A DNA stretch of 64,000 nucleotides, from positions 20,892,001-20,956,000 of the forward strand of contig NC_083384.1 of NCBI RefSeq assembly GCF_031755915.1, read 5' to 3'. The notes under the pieces were generated by a model. The model did not search any database. It saw only the letters and a list, made by a program, of their open reading frames with translations, and had not been told where the DNA came from. The stretch is from Ziziphus jujuba (lineage: Eukaryota; Streptophyta; Magnoliopsida; Rosales; Rhamnaceae). Position numbers and translations under genes: made by a program. The first letter of the stretch is position 1. The number at the start of each line of letters is the position of its first letter. Below, in pieces: positions 45,477-57,584 of this stretch.

Positions 45477-47218
45477 TGTTAGGTCTACAATATTGATGAT
45501 TTTATGCCATATTTATAGCTTAATATTTGTTAGTTTGTGTTAATTTGTTATGGAAAAATACTTATTTATGTATTTTTTTTAATCTAGGTGAAAGAGGAAG
45601 AATTTTAAGAAAACAACCATAAAGATGGATTCCTTGGGTCGAATTATGGTGGGAAGCAAGATTTGAGCTCGAACGGACTAAGCATTAAAAAGATTCCAAA
45701 AAGATACCTTGAAGATTTCATAAAGATTCTATCGAGAATTTCATGGTGGAAGTGGATGTCATATGAATCATCACAATTTGTGGATTTCAAATGTCTCATT
45801 AGTTTTGGATTTCGAGGTGCGAGCAAAGAGTTATCATCATTTAAAGTTTGGAATTTATAAAAGGGAATATTCTAGTTAAATCTCCACCATTGATCAAAAG
45901 AGGGAATCAAGGCAATTTGAGGGCCAGGATAAAAACAAGTGGCAATAATTGGTTAATTTATCATTAATGAGGCACATGTCATGTCACATGCTTCATTAAG
46001 GGTAAATTAGACTAATTAACTATTTTTTTAGGAGGAATTAGATAAAAGGAAAGTAGTAGAGAGCAAGTAATATACAGTTTCCTTTTTACACATGAAATTC
46101 GTCCAACCCTTTTCATGGCCTAAAAAAGGTATCTTCCAAGACTCCCACATTGAAAATAAAGAGAGAAAAAGATTCCCAAGGTCCTATATATATAGCCCCC
46201 ACCACATTGAAGGAAGATATACAAATTTAGAGAGTTATTTAAAAGCTTTTAGGAGGCTTAAATAGAAACAAACCAAATTTTGGGAGTTTCTAAAATTCTC
46301 TTAAGGGTTCTAGGGTTTTAAAGTTTTAGAGTTTTAGAAGATCAGTTGGAGAGCTTGGAGGAGGCAGAGAGACGTGGGCTTGCTCGGAGAAGAAGGCTAC
46401 GACTTTGAGAGCTCTTGGAGGAGAATTTCTTCAATAGTTTTTATTCTCTTTTCCTTTCTCTTTAATTGTGAATCTTATTATTTTTAATAATTGTGGATGT
46501 TGAAATTATTTTTACGATGAACTAATTTTCATAGCTAGGGCTATGATGTAGCCCTAACTATGAAGGTTTAATTATTTTAATATATGTTGAGTTTTATTTA
46601 ATTAGTAATATGTTTTGTTAATAAATCATTGGTATACTTAATGCTTTCATAGGCCGGAAGGAATGAATGATTTTAATAATATTTGAGCTTGGAAAAGGAT
46701 AATATTATGGATCTCCAATGATTTACATGAATGCATAATTGATTGGAAAATAGTTATGTCTCATGCCATATTATTTGCTTAATCTATGCTTGATGAATTT
46801 GCATGATTTAATTTATAGGCCGGAAGGAATAGATTAGGTTATGTGAATATTATCAATTGTGAGTGGAAACTACTTTTGATTAATTTTGTGATTAAGTGTG
46901 GTTAACCAAATTACTAGTTAATTAAATTGACATATTTAAGTAATTAAATTGGAATAGTTAGTGGTGAAATCAAATGCCCTAGTATTCATAATTATTCAAT
47001 TCTCTCTCTTACTTGAAATTGATCTAATTTTAATTGATTGCTTTTGTTTAATTTAGTTTATTTAGTTTTCAATTGCCATCTTAAATTTTAGTTCAAATAT
47101 TACCAAAACCTAATTATATTTGATACTTAATACTTAATCCCTTGGGTACGACAACCCTATTTTTCCACTTTATTACTTGAAAACGATTCGTGCACTTGCG
47201 AGTTGATTTTACACATCA
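45477..47218 (+). repeat. Element A LTR, shared by units 2 and 3
   Basis: Differs from the other two array LTRs at one noticed position (G at 46493 in ATTGTGGATG). Confidence 0.93.
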
Positions 47219-47224
47219 AGTTTT

Positions 47225-47242
47225 TGGCGCCGTTGCCGGGGA
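47225..47242 (+). other. Primer binding site (tRNA-Asp), unit 3
   Basis: Identical to units 1 and 2. Confidence 0.93.
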
Positions 47243-47944
47243 TTAAGGCATTAATATTAATTCGGATTGGGTTTAGTAGTACTTTGATCATTGTTTTCTT
47301 ATTTTAAATTTTTACATTTGTTTCTTAATTTTGGTTTTGGTGTTGCATGCTAGGGTTTTAATTCTTTGCTTGTTTGGCCAACTTGCTTTGAATTTTTAAT
47401 ACTTATTTTGTGGTACTTGAAACCAAAATTGTGTTTTTAATTTATTGGTGCTTAGGTTACAAGTCTAGCATACTTAGGGTTTTTAGTATTATTTTTTATT
47501 TGTTTGGTTGAATAAGATTAGGTTTAGCTTACTTTTAGTTGAAATTTTAGTTTGGCATAATTGTTTACTTTAAAAGCATACCTGCACAAAAGGGTTTAAT
47601 TTTTTTTGCATTCAATTCATTTGGTTCATTATTTCCTAGAGTTATTTTCATATATCTTTTAGTTAAGTGTTAGTTTATTTTTCTTTATTGCTAATTGATT
47701 TTAATTGTTAGATTAGTTAGCAACATTAGAATTCTAATAAATTTTTTTTTTCTTGTTCAATTTTCTAATTTTCTATCTAATTTATTTTACTTGCTCTCTT
47801 TTTAGGAATTAGGTGTTGTGTATGATTCATAGTGGTGATCAAGAGTTCAAGGAGGGAGTTGACTTAGAAAATAAACCAGCACCTAGAAAACAAGCCATAA
47901 GGGGTACTTAGGTACGTATAGACCAAGGAACTCAAGAAGGTGCA
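47243..47944 (+). other. Untranslated leader of element A unit 3
   Basis: Same as units 1 and 2 except GGTTTTGGTG for GGTTTTAGTG near 47338. The uORF at 47822-47911 is retained. Confidence 0.7.
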
Positions 47945-50900
47945 ATGGCCAACCAAAGAGAAGATGATTTGCCCATATGCGAGTATGCTGCTCACAAGAA
48001 AGTTGGTGATTTGTCTTGCATAAGGAGACCACCCATTGAAGCAAACAATTTTAAAATTGAAGCATCTACTACTTCTTTGCTTAATAATGTTCAATTTTGT
48101 GGTTTGCCTCATGAAGATCCAAACATGCATATTTCTAGTTTTCTTCAATTGTGTGATATGTCTAAACAAAATGGTGTTTCTGATGATGCTTTTCGATTAA
48201 GACTTTTTCCTTGGTCTCTTAGAGACAAGGCAAAAGTGTGGTTAAATTCTTTACCTGCAGGTACTATCACTACATGGGATGCTATGGAGGCAAAATTCCT
48301 AGACAAATTTTTTCCTCCATCAAAGACCGCAAAATTGAAAAGTGATATAAACAATTTTTGTCAATGGGACCAAGAGACTTTGTATGATGCATGGGAGCGC
48401 TTCAAGGAACTATTAAGAAGATGCCCACACCATGGTTTTCCAACATGGATACAGGTACAGATTTTCTATAATGGTCTAGATTATGGTAACAAACAATTGG
48501 TAGATGCAGCTGCAGGAGGTTCTTTAATGAAGAAGAGGCAATCAGAAGCATTTAAATTAATTGAAGAGATGGCCCATAATAACTACCAATATCCAAGTGA
48601 GAGGAGACTAAATGGAAGAAGTCAAGTAAAGGCCGTGGAAGACGTTGATATTAACAACTTAGGAGCTCAACTTGCAACCCAATTCATGAAGACCTTGAAC
48701 ACTCAATTTGGTCAAATAGGGGTGAATTCTATCCAATCTACTAATAATTTTTTATTTTGTGATTTATGTGGTGCTCATGATCATAAGAGTGTGGATTGCC
48801 AAGTTGGAAATCCCTTTGCTTCTGATGATGTTAATTTTGTAGGGAACTTCCAAAAGCAACAAAACAATCCATATTCTTCTAACACATATAATCCAGGATG
48901 GAGGAACCACCCAAATTTTTCATGGTCTAACAACAACCAGCAAGGGTCTAATCAAGGACAAAGTGGAGGGTTTCAAAAACAACAATTCCAATCTCCATTC
49001 TACCAAAAGCCGCAACTTGCACATCAAAATCAAAATTCTTCTCAAGCTCAAACTCAATTTTCTTCACTTCAACAATCCTTGCAAGAGTTATCTAATAGTA
49101 CTAATTCTTTCATGCAGAGAACTGAGCAACAATTGACAAACCATAGTCAAATGTTCAACAACCAAATCGCTGCAATCAAAAGCTTGGAGAACCAAATAGG
49201 TCAATTAGCAACTCAATTCCAAAGAAGTCAAGGAACTTTGCCAAGCCAAACGGAGAAGAACCCAAAGGAGCATGTTCAAGCCATTACATTAAGAAGTGGA
49301 AAGCAAGTAGCCGGGCCTAAAGAAAGTGACAAAGGGATGGTAATTCTTGATGATGAAGATGAAGAGAGCCCTATAGACTCAACATCACACTTGGTCACAC
49401 ATGACAACTCAAAATCAAATGTGGAGCATAAGGAGGCTTATAGGAGAAAAGATGAAGGTTTAAGTGATGCCATGAAGTCTCCACCAACAAAGTACATACC
49501 ACCACATGTAAGAGAGGCCGAGAGCTCACCAACTGGATCAAAGAAAGTTGAACCAGCACCTTACCTAACCAAACCTATTGACAAGCACAACGAAAATGAG
49601 GAGAAGAATCAAGCCTACAAGAAAACCCCACCTCCACCTTTCCCATCTAGGTTTAGGAATGCAAAGTTAGATAATCAATTTAAAAAGTTTCTTGATGTAT
49701 TTAAGCAATTGCATGTAAATATCCCTTTCATAGATGCCTTAGAACAAATGCCTTCCTATGTTAAGTTTTTGAAGGAGATATTGTCAAACAAAAGGAGGTG
49801 GGAGAATTATGAGTTAGTAGCTTTGAGTGAGGAGAGTAGTGCTAGGTTGCACCATAGGATTCCACCCAAGTTAAAAGATCCAGGAAGCTTTGATATCCCA
49901 TGTAACATTGGACATTATAATTTTATGGCTCTTTGTGATTTAGGTGCTAGCATTAATTTGATGCCATATAGCATTTACAGGAAGCTTGGAGTGGGAGATG
50001 TGAAGCCTACCACAGTGACTCTTCAAATGGCAGATCGAAGCATAAAAAGGCCAAGGGGAATATTGGAGGATGTACTTGTAAAAGTAAACAAGTTCATATT
50101 CCCTGCAGACTTTGTGATACTTGATATGGAGGAAGATGACAACATTCCAATCATTCTTGGAAGACCATTTCTTGCAACCGGACGTGCCCTAATTGATGTA
50201 CAACAAAGGCAAGTAACCCTTAGAGTACTCAATGAGGAGGTAAGTTTTCAAATCCCTAATGTTGTTAAATTTCCTAATCTTGATGAAATTTCTTGCTGCT
50301 TTCTTGTTGATGCATGTGATGAATTGGTAAATGATATGGAAAAGGAAAGTAATTTAGATCCCTTAGGATTGAGTGAGTTATTTGGACCATGTATAGAAGA
50401 AGAAAAACAAGAGTGTAACATCATAGATATGGCTACCCACTGTGAGGTAGATTATGTTGGAAAGTTTGAGGATTTAGGTGAGAGTGGACCTAGAAAGATA
50501 CCGAGTGTGGAGCACCCACCTATAATTGATTTGAAGCCACTACCTAGTCATTTAAAATATGTTTTTCTAGGATTTAATAATACCCTTCCGGTAATAATTT
50601 CATCCGCCCTTAGTGAGGACCAAGAAGCCAAACTTTTAGAAGTTTTAAGAGAACATAAAACTGCACTAGGTTGGACTATAGCTGATATTAAGGGTATTAG
50701 CCCCTCTATTTGTATGCACAAAATACTTATGGAGGAAGACCATAAACCGACTGTAGAACATCAAAGGAGGCTTAATCCTAATCTTAAGAAAGTGGTTCAT
50801 GGTGAGATTTTAAAGCTTTTAGATGCCGGGATTATCTATCCTATTTCGGATAGTAATTGGGTAAGTCCTATTCAAGTAGTTCCTAAGAAAGGTGGGATGA

Positions 50901-53422
50901 CTGTGCAAGAGAATGATAAGAGTGAGCTTATTCCTACTAGGTTAGTTACTGGGTGGAGAGTGTGCATTGATTATAGGAAGCTTAATAAGGCCACTAGAAA
51001 AGACCATTTTCCTTTGCCATTCATTGATCAAATGTTAAAAAGGTTAGCCGGTAAGGAATATTATTGTTTTCTAGATGGTTATAGCGGTTACAATCAAATA
51101 GCTATTGCCCCTGATGATCAAGAAAAGACTACTTTTACTTGTCCTTATGGAACTTTTGCCTATAGAAGGATGCCTTTTGGTTTATGCAATGCACCTGCAA
51201 CCTTTCAAAGGTGTATGATGTCCATCTTTTCGGATATGGTAGAAGATATCATTGAGATTTTTATGGATGATTTTAGTGTATTGGGTGATTCTTTTACCTC
51301 TTGCTTGCAAAATTTATCTAGGGTTCTTCTAAGGTGTAAAGAAACGAATCTTGTGCTTAATTGGGAAAAATGTCACTTTATGGTTCAAGAGGGCATAGTT
51401 TTAGGTCATAAGGTTTCTAAAAGGGAAATTGAGATAGATAAAGCTAAAATAGAAGTTATAGAGAAATTGCCTCCACCTACTTCAATAAAAGGTATTAGGA
51501 GTTTTCTTGGGCATGCGGGCTTTTATAGGAGATTTATTAAGGATTTTTCCAAGATAACTAAACCTCTTTGTAACTTATTGAATAAAGATGTTCCCTTTGT
51601 TTTTGATGATGAATGCATGCATGCTTTTAATCTTTTGAAAGAAAAATTAATATGTGCTCCCATTATGTGTACTCCTAATTGGAATCTACCTTTTGAAATT
51701 ATGTGTGATGCTAGTGATTATGCTATAGGAGCTGTTTTGGGACAAAGGAAAGATAAAAAACTGCATGTTATTTATTATGCTTCTAGAACTTTGAATGATG
51801 CTCAACTTAATTATGCTACTACTGAGAAAGAGATGCTTGCCATTGTCTTTGCTTTTGATAAGTTTAGAGCATATTTGTTAGGTTCTAAGACCATTGTCTA
51901 TACCGATCATAGTGCAATTAAGTACCTCATGAGTAAGAAAGAGTCTAAACCTAGGTTAATTAGATGGGTTTTGTTACTTCAAGAGTTTGACTTAGAAATT
52001 TTGGATAAAAAAGGAGTAGAAAACTTAGTAGCTGATCACTTGTCTAGGTTGGAATTGAGTGAGGAAAAAGAAGAAAGAGATATAGAAAAGTGTTTTCCAG
52101 ATGAGAAAGTGTTTAAGGTTGATGGTATGTTTGATGTACCTTGGTATGCTGACATTGTTAATTATTTGGTTACTAATGTTATGCCGCCTAGTTTGGAAAA
52201 ACCATATGAAAAGCATAAGTTTCTTAAGGAAAGTAGGTATTACTTTTGGGATGACCCCTATCTTTTTAAGAAGTGTGCCGATGGTATAATTAGGAGGTGT
52301 GTTGCTAGAGAAGAGACAATGTCCATTATTAAAAGTTGTCATTCTAGTGAGTATGGGGGGCATTTTGGGACTAGAAAAACCATAGCAAAAATTTTAAATT
52401 CTGGATTTTATTGGCCATCTATGTTTAAAGATACTAATATTTATGTGCAAGGGTGTGATAGGTGCCACAGAACCGGGAACATATCAAGGAAGAATGAGAT
52501 GCCTTTAAAGAATATCCTTGAGGTAGAATTGTTTGATGTTTGGGGTATTGATTTCATGGGTCCTTTTCCTTCTTCTTGTGGTAATAAATATATTTTAGTT
52601 GCTGTGGATTATGTTTCTAAATGGGTTGAAGCTAGTGCACTACCTACTAATGATGCACGAGTTGTAGTGAAATTTTTAAAAAAATACATTTTTACTAGAT
52701 TTGGTACACCCCGAGCAATCATTAGTGATGGTGGCACTCATTTTTGCAACAAACAATTTGAATCCCTTCTTGCTAAATATGGTGTTAGACATAAAATTGC
52801 TACTCCTTACCACCCACAAACTAGTGGGCAAGTAGAAATTTCAAATAGGGAAATAAAGAGGATTTTGGAGAAGACGGTCAATGCTTCAAGAAAGGATTGG
52901 AGCTTAAAGCTAGATGATGCACTTTGGGCATACCGGACCGCCTACAAGACCCCCATTGGTAGTTCTCCGTATAAACTGGTTTTTGGTAAGGAATGTCATC
53001 TTCCCGTGGAATTGGAGCATAAAGCATATTGGGCAACCAAGTTTCTCAATTTTGATCAAGAGGCTGTGGGCAAGAATAGGCTATTGCAATTGGATGAACT
53101 TGAAGAATTTAGGATGGATGCTTTCGAGAATGCAAAGATTTACAAAGAAAAGACAAAGAGATGGCACGACAAGATGATTAAAAAGAGGAACTTTCATGTT
53201 GGACAAAAGGTACTTCTTTATAACTCTAGACTTAAATTGTTTCCAGGTAAATTAAGATCAAGATGGAGTGGACCATATGATATTGTACAAATTTTTCCAA
53301 GTGGAGCAATTGAAATCACCAAACCGGGACATGAAAGTTTTAAGGTGAATGGGCAGCGGTTGAAGCCATATTATGAAGGTGGAGTGCTTGAGACTAGCCT
53401 CTACTTGGATGATCTTAATTAA
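47945..53422 (+). CDS. Athila-like Gag-Pol polyprotein, unit 3
   Basis: 1825 codons, intact, with the same motifs as units 1 and 2. It shares the Pro of unit 2 and has its own Thr-to-Ala change near residue 895 (GCC at 50626-50628). Downstream, its 3' region is of a different sequence type and is cut short, so this copy lacks a polypurine tract and 3' LTR and could not complete its own replication. Confidence 0.94.
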   Translation: MANQREDDLPICEYAAHKKVGDLSCIRRPPIEANNFKIEASTTSLLNNVQFCGLPHEDPNMHISSFLQLCDMSKQNGVSDDAFRLRLFPWSLRDKAKVWLNSLPAGTITTWDAMEAKFLDKFFPPSKTAKLKSDINNFCQWDQETLYDAWERFKELLRRCPHHGFPTWIQVQIFYNGLDYGNKQLVDAAAGGSLMKKRQSEAFKLIEEMAHNNYQYPSERRLNGRSQVKAVEDVDINNLGAQLATQFMKTLNTQFGQIGVNSIQSTNNFLFCDLCGAHDHKSVDCQVGNPFASDDVNFVGNFQKQQNNPYSSNTYNPGWRNHPNFSWSNNNQQGSNQGQSGGFQKQQFQSPFYQKPQLAHQNQNSSQAQTQFSSLQQSLQELSNSTNSFMQRTEQQLTNHSQMFNNQIAAIKSLENQIGQLATQFQRSQGTLPSQTEKNPKEHVQAITLRSGKQVAGPKESDKGMVILDDEDEESPIDSTSHLVTHDNSKSNVEHKEAYRRKDEGLSDAMKSPPTKYIPPHVREAESSPTGSKKVEPAPYLTKPIDKHNENEEKNQAYKKTPPPPFPSRFRNAKLDNQFKKFLDVFKQLHVNIPFIDALEQMPSYVKFLKEILSNKRRWENYELVALSEESSARLHHRIPPKLKDPGSFDIPCNIGHYNFMALCDLGASINLMPYSIYRKLGVGDVKPTTVTLQMADRSIKRPRGILEDVLVKVNKFIFPADFVILDMEEDDNIPIILGRPFLATGRALIDVQQRQVTLRVLNEEVSFQIPNVVKFPNLDEISCCFLVDACDELVNDMEKESNLDPLGLSELFGPCIEEEKQECNIIDMATHCEVDYVGKFEDLGESGPRKIPSVEHPPIIDLKPLPSHLKYVFLGFNNTLPVIISSALSEDQEAKLLEVLREHKTALGWTIADIKGISPSICMHKILMEEDHKPTVEHQRRLNPNLKKVVHGEILKLLDAGIIYPISDSNWVSPIQVVPKKGGMTVQENDKSELIPTRLVTGWRVCIDYRKLNKATRKDHFPLPFIDQMLKRLAGKEYYCFLDGYSGYNQIAIAPDDQEKTTFTCPYGTFAYRRMPFGLCNAPATFQRCMMSIFSDMVEDIIEIFMDDFSVLGDSFTSCLQNLSRVLLRCKETNLVLNWEKCHFMVQEGIVLGHKVSKREIEIDKAKIEVIEKLPPPTSIKGIRSFLGHAGFYRRFIKDFSKITKPLCNLLNKDVPFVFDDECMHAFNLLKEKLICAPIMCTPNWNLPFEIMCDASDYAIGAVLGQRKDKKLHVIYYASRTLNDAQLNYATTEKEMLAIVFAFDKFRAYLLGSKTIVYTDHSAIKYLMSKKESKPRLIRWVLLLQEFDLEILDKKGVENLVADHLSRLELSEEKEERDIEKCFPDEKVFKVDGMFDVPWYADIVNYLVTNVMPPSLEKPYEKHKFLKESRYYFWDDPYLFKKCADGIIRRCVAREETMSIIKSCHSSEYGGHFGTRKTIAKILNSGFYWPSMFKDTNIYVQGCDRCHRTGNISRKNEMPLKNILEVELFDVWGIDFMGPFPSSCGNKYILVAVDYVSKWVEASALPTNDARVVVKFLKKYIFTRFGTPRAIISDGGTHFCNKQFESLLAKYGVRHKIATPYHPQTSGQVEISNREIKRILEKTVNASRKDWSLKLDDALWAYRTAYKTPIGSSPYKLVFGKECHLPVELEHKAYWATKFLNFDQEAVGKNRLLQLDELEEFRMDAFENAKIYKEKTKRWHDKMIKKRNFHVGQKVLLYNSRLKLFPGKLRSRWSGPYDIVQIFPSGAIEITKPGHESFKVNGQRLKPYYEGGVLETSLYLDDLN

Positions 53423-53962
53423 GTTAAAGGGAGGAGTCAAGCTAATGACTTTAAACAAGCGCTCTTGGGAGGCAACCCAAGTTTCTTTCTTTACCTTATA
53501 TTTATATATTTATTTTAGTTGTTTTTAGTGGTTTTCTTGTTTTTAGGTTGTTTCGATGTGTTTTGTTTGAGTTTTTGCAAGGTTTTAAGATGTTTAGGTG
53601 TAAAAGAGCAAAAGACGAATGTTGAGAATTTCAAGTCTAAAGTTAGGTTTTTGGAGTATAACCACCTTGAATATGCATTGGAGTACATCAAATTTTTTCA
53701 CATTACGAGGAACATTCCATGTCTTCAAAGGGGAGTATTCTTTACCTTTTATTTACTTTTGCTTTATTTTATGTTTTTCACAATGAGGACATTGTTCATT
53801 TTAAGTTTGGGGGTGAAAAGCATGCTTTGCATCTTTTAAATCTTGTCCATTTAAGTGTTTTTATAAGTTTTCAAAAATGTTAGTTTTAGTTTTTTATTTT
53901 CCTTCATTATTAAAAAAAAAAATTGTTTTTGTGGTGTTTTCTTAAGTACTTTAATGAGCCAA
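53423..53962 (+). other. Truncated, diverged 3' tail of unit 3
   Basis: Homologous to 43662-44205 but with about 14 substitutions and small indels from 53481 onward. It has the full AAGTTTGGGGG motif (five G) and agrees with element B at several of these sites. It ends at GAGCCAA (53962), where copia C gag begins. Confidence 0.85.
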
Positions 53963-54553
53963 CTCGGTCAAGGCATTCACCAACTCGGTCAAGGAAATTT
54001 CATTTAGGTTCCTTGACTCCTCCAATGAAGATATCTTCGCTTCAAACCTCTCGGGCAAGGAGACCAACACCTTCTCCACAATCCTTTGGTCACTTAATCT
54101 TTCACCTAGCACCCTAATTTGATTCACCACATTAAGAAGTCTTGTGATGAACTCCTTAACCGTTTCTTTGTCTTTCATCTTGATAGTCTCAAACTCCCTC
54201 CTTAGGTTAAGGATTTGCATTTGCCTTGTCCTTGCACTCCCTTGGAACTCATCTTGAAGTTTGTCCCAAACTTCTTTGGCACTCTCACATGCCATTATCC
54301 TTGTGAAAATGGTATCACTAATACAAGAATGAATGGTGGTGAGAGCCTTGAAACCTTTAGCCAATTCCTCCTCATGGTGCTTGATTTGGTTTACCGTTGC
54401 CCCTTGTCTCAAAGGCTCGGGTTCTTGGGGATTTATGGTGACCTCCCAAAAACCATAAGCTTTCAAGTAGGCTTGCATCTTGATACTCCAAATGTTGTAG
54501 TTCTCCCCATTGAAGATAGGAGGAGAAGGAGTTGAAAAACTTGAAGAAGCCAT
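53963..54553 (-). pseudogene. Copia C gag, 3'-truncated
   Basis: The ATG at 54553 (MASSSFSTPSPPIFNGENYN) was chosen over the upstream in-frame ATG at 54631 because it aligns with the copia D gag start. It shows the NYNIWSIKM motif of copia gag N-termini, then the UBN2-type gag domain (AKEVWDKLQDEFQG, RTRQMQILNLRREFETIKM, RIVEKVLVSLPERFEAKIS). The roughly 195 residues left are without stops. The frame is lost at the junction (ISLTELVNALTEL then element A sequence), before any zinc knuckle. The clean frame suggests the element was young when broken. Confidence 0.85.
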
Positions 54554-54673
54554 GTGAATGTTGCTTTCTAGTATGAAGGAATATGAAAATATATTTGTGA
54601 TTTCAAGTATCTCTTCACTCTCAAGGAACAAACCAGCCCAAAGACCTCACAAATCTCACAAAAAATATGCCTT

Positions 54674-54685
54674 GCTCTGATACCA
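54674..54685 (-). other. Primer binding site (tRNA-iMet), copia C
   Basis: Minus-strand TGGTATCAGAGC, a perfect copia-type site, 3 nt from the LTR end. Confidence 0.9.
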
Positions 54686-54688
54686 CTT

Positions 54689-55725
54689 TGTTGGGGTGAG
54701 AAGGTTAGGACCAAGAGCAAGCTAGCTTGAAGTATTAGCAACAAGCAAGCTTTTGGTGATGCTTTTGGGAATGGTTGTGTGTGAGTTGTGTTTTTAGGTT
54801 TTGGTTATGGTGTTTTCTGGTTTTTAGGGTTCCTAAAGTGTTCTAAGGTGTTGAAGAAGAGATAAGAAGAAGAGGAACACGTTGGCTTTTGAAAAGAAGG
54901 CTTGGATGTGTAGCCATTTCATTCATTTTACAATATAAGCTTGAAATTACAACTAGTTCACACATGCCAAGCATGTGAGCTTACAAAATGAGTAAAGTAT
55001 TTGAAATTTAAAAAAGTAAAATGGTCAACACCTAACTTTTCATACACAAAAGAGTCAAAAACCAGCTGCAACATGTCTATTCCAAATATAGTAAAAAGTG
55101 GCACATGGTTTTGAACTAAGTTCCTATTGTTTAACTAGTTTGGGTAAACAACCAAACTAGCTTCACCTACTTAGTTTCCCTTTGTATTTGCTTATGAAAC
55201 TTGGTTTGAAGCATCCTTGGTCATCAATAAATATTTTTCCAAGAGCTAGGAAAGTTCTGGAACCGGATCATGGGCCAAACAGCTCCAAAACTGGCCCATA
55301 CTCTGCATACTGGGCCCATCAGATACAGCAATCTGTTTGGAATAGCAAATGGACTTTCCCATGTCATTTTGACCTGAAATTTGAACCAGAGTCTTCTATA
55401 TATGTCTGTAGACATCCCTCAAAATTTCAGCCCAAAACGCCATTTGCAACCTGAGATATAAGATAAATAGTGGAGCTATGTTGTTGGAAATTATGAATCC
55501 AGCACTATAGGCATTTCAAGCATAACATTCCTACTCTTTTGTGCATAATTTTGCCTATAATTTTGCATACATAACTTAGGCACAAAACATTATCGAAATA
55601 TACCTTGCATAAATTAAAAACATACAAAAAAATATAAACTCATAAAAGGAAAGGATTTGATACCAAGGTGTGCATGCTAGCCGGTGACATGCACCATCAA
55701 GTGGCAAAATTGCCACACTTCAACA
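54689..55725 (-). repeat. Copia C 5' LTR
   Basis: Minus strand starts TGTTGAAGTGTGGCAA at 55725 and ends CACCCCAACA at 54689 (1037 bp). The start resembles the copia D LTR start (TGTTGAAAAAGTGGTAA), which supports the boundary. The 90-codon ORF inside (55182-55454) shows no domain. Confidence 0.75.
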
Positions 55726-55914
55726 AGTGTGATATATTAAAAATATTCTAATTATATTTATATCGAGAGGTGGGGAACCCATTTCCTGGACTTAACCTAA
55801 GGTAATCCAAGGCATGTATCTTGATTGTGACCCTGCGCACCATTAAGGACAGTCCTTGGAACTATCAACCCAACAAGCCAAATTGCCATTCCTAAATATA
55901 ATAATGGTGTTCAC
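55726..55914. other. Short unassigned spacer
   Basis: 189 bp between the copia C LTR and the element E LTR start; nothing recognised. Confidence 0.5.
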
Positions 55915-56341
55915 TGTTAGGCATAAATTATGTATATCTTATCACCTACTTTAACAGTTAATGCTTGCTATTTCTTAGTAATTTTTTATTAATTTGAATG
56001 AAATTCTATTAATTTCATGCTTTTTTCTTATTTTTTGGTAAAAAGACTCAAATGTGTAGAATTTGGCCATAATTTGGATTATTTAAGTTAATTTTTGAAG
56101 AGATGCATTCAATGAAGCTCAATGGTTCAAGATTATGGAGACTAATTCTAGACATAATTTTTCTTAGAGTTTGGAGATGCAATTTGAAGATTTGAGGACA
56201 AGATCTCTACCATTTATTTTCAAGGTTTTCTATAGTTTTTTTGGAATTTTGTGTACCAATCACTGTTTTTATTATAATTGAAGCTACATATGAATTTAAG
56301 GTAATTCTAGTTAGCCAATTTTATGAAGATATTAACATATT

Positions 56342-57397
56342 TGTTGAAAAAGTGGTAATCTTACCACCTTGTGCAAGCCAAAGTTCATCAAGGTTTGAAC
56401 CCTCTTTCTTTCTTCACAAGAAATATTTTGTTAAATGTCTTAACACAATATTTATTTCTATGTTTTATGTTCCTTTTAAGTGTCTTTTTAATGCCTAAGT
56501 TTTGTTGTATTTAGCTTAGAAATTGTCTCTTTGTTGGGTATTGATTTTATTTTGTAAAATAGCTATGTGCTGGAAACAGTGTTTCCAACAACATAGGTCT
56601 ATTATTAGGGCTGGCGTTCTTTGGGATTTTAGAACGAGGTTATGATTTTTGGATATGTTGTAATAGACATGTAAAAGAAAATATAGAAAAATGAATGACT
56701 CAAAAAGGCCTTGGGAAGCCCAAGATATGCAGATTGCAAGTTGACATAACTGCTGAGATTTCAAGCAGTTATGGCCCATGGCTTTGAGATGAATTCAAGA
56801 ACTTACCCAATTCTTTTGGACTTGGTATTCTCCAGATTACATCCTTAATATTTCAACATGACACATTCCAAAATTCAAGCAATTTGTATGAATATATCCC
56901 AGCCTTCCATCTGGTCAAAGTAGTAGTACAGGATTGGCTGGAGATAGTTTTTTGAAATTCAAAATCTCACAAACCCTTGTCATAATTATCACACACAAGT
57001 GAGCCGGTAGTTGAACGGTTATGTATCATAATTTTGAGTGGGAAATGTGTAAATTTTGAATTTTAAAGGCTTCCATTCTGTCCCATACACCTTATATGTA
57101 TGAGACAAGTTTTGTATCTATATATGCAACAAATGAATGAAAAGAAAAGTGAATTAGTTTGCTGTCTACTTTTGTTTGGTCTACTCTAACATCTTCTCTT
57201 CTTCTTCATCTTCTTTTTCTTCCTTCAAAAAAAAAAAAAAAAAAACATTAACAATCCTAAATATCACCATACCAAAAATAAATACAAAAACACCTAAACA
57301 TCAAACCAAAAACCGGATTAAAGGTTGTGCACAAGACAAACACCTTGTGTACAACACTCTTGGCCAAGTGAACCCAAAACCACACCCAATTCCAACA
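56342..57397 (+). repeat. Copia D 5' LTR
   Basis: TGTTGAAAAAGTGG to TTCCAACA, 1056 bp. An A-run lies at about 57228-57245. Confidence 0.87.
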
Positions 57398-57409
57398 TGG
57401 TATCAAAGC
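57398..57409 (+). other. Primer binding site (tRNA-iMet), copia D
   Basis: TGGTATCAAAGC, one base from consensus, directly after the LTR. Confidence 0.87.
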
Positions 57410-57584
57410 TTTGTTTGAACCATTGAGGGACCTTGTGAGCTTTCTTTTTAACTTATTTTCTTGTGAGAGAATCCCCCATTTCATTCCTTTCATTTTTGGT
57501 TTGAAGGGGTACAAAAATCTAGCTAGAAAACTCACAAAAAATCTAACCCAAGAGCCAATTTCTTCAAAAATCCGGTTTTGTGTC

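Larger units (their letters stand above)
25955..53962 (+). mobile_element. Athila-like element A: three tandem units sharing LTRs
   Basis: The order is LTR, internal, LTR, internal, LTR, truncated internal, with an exact 9761-bp period (LTR 1742 bp, internal 8019 bp). Each unit has a tRNA-Asp primer site, a leader and an intact 1825-codon gag-pol. Units 1 and 2 also have a full 1.8-kb 3' non-coding region and a polypurine tract. Unit 3 stops 540 bp after gag-pol, so a fourth LTR is absent. Only a few differences were seen among the units up to 53422, for example 31068, 46493, 47338 and 50626. The DLGAS protease, FMDDFSV reverse transcriptase, tRNA-Asp priming and AAGTTTGGGGG tract fit the Athila lineage of Ty3/gypsy; no env-like ORF is present. 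Confidence 0.92.
53963..55725 (-). mobile_element. Copia C: 5' part of a Tork-like copia element
   Basis: Minus strand: LTR 55725-54689, primer site 54685-54674, gag from 54553, truncated at 53963 where it meets the element A tail. Pol and the 3' LTR are missing. The gag resembles that of copia D. Confidence 0.82.

Noticed and set aside
25955..53962. Array considered as a satellite or CRISPR-like repeat
   Set aside because: The repeat unit is a complete retrotransposon with LTR, primer site and gag-pol; there are no short regular spacers.
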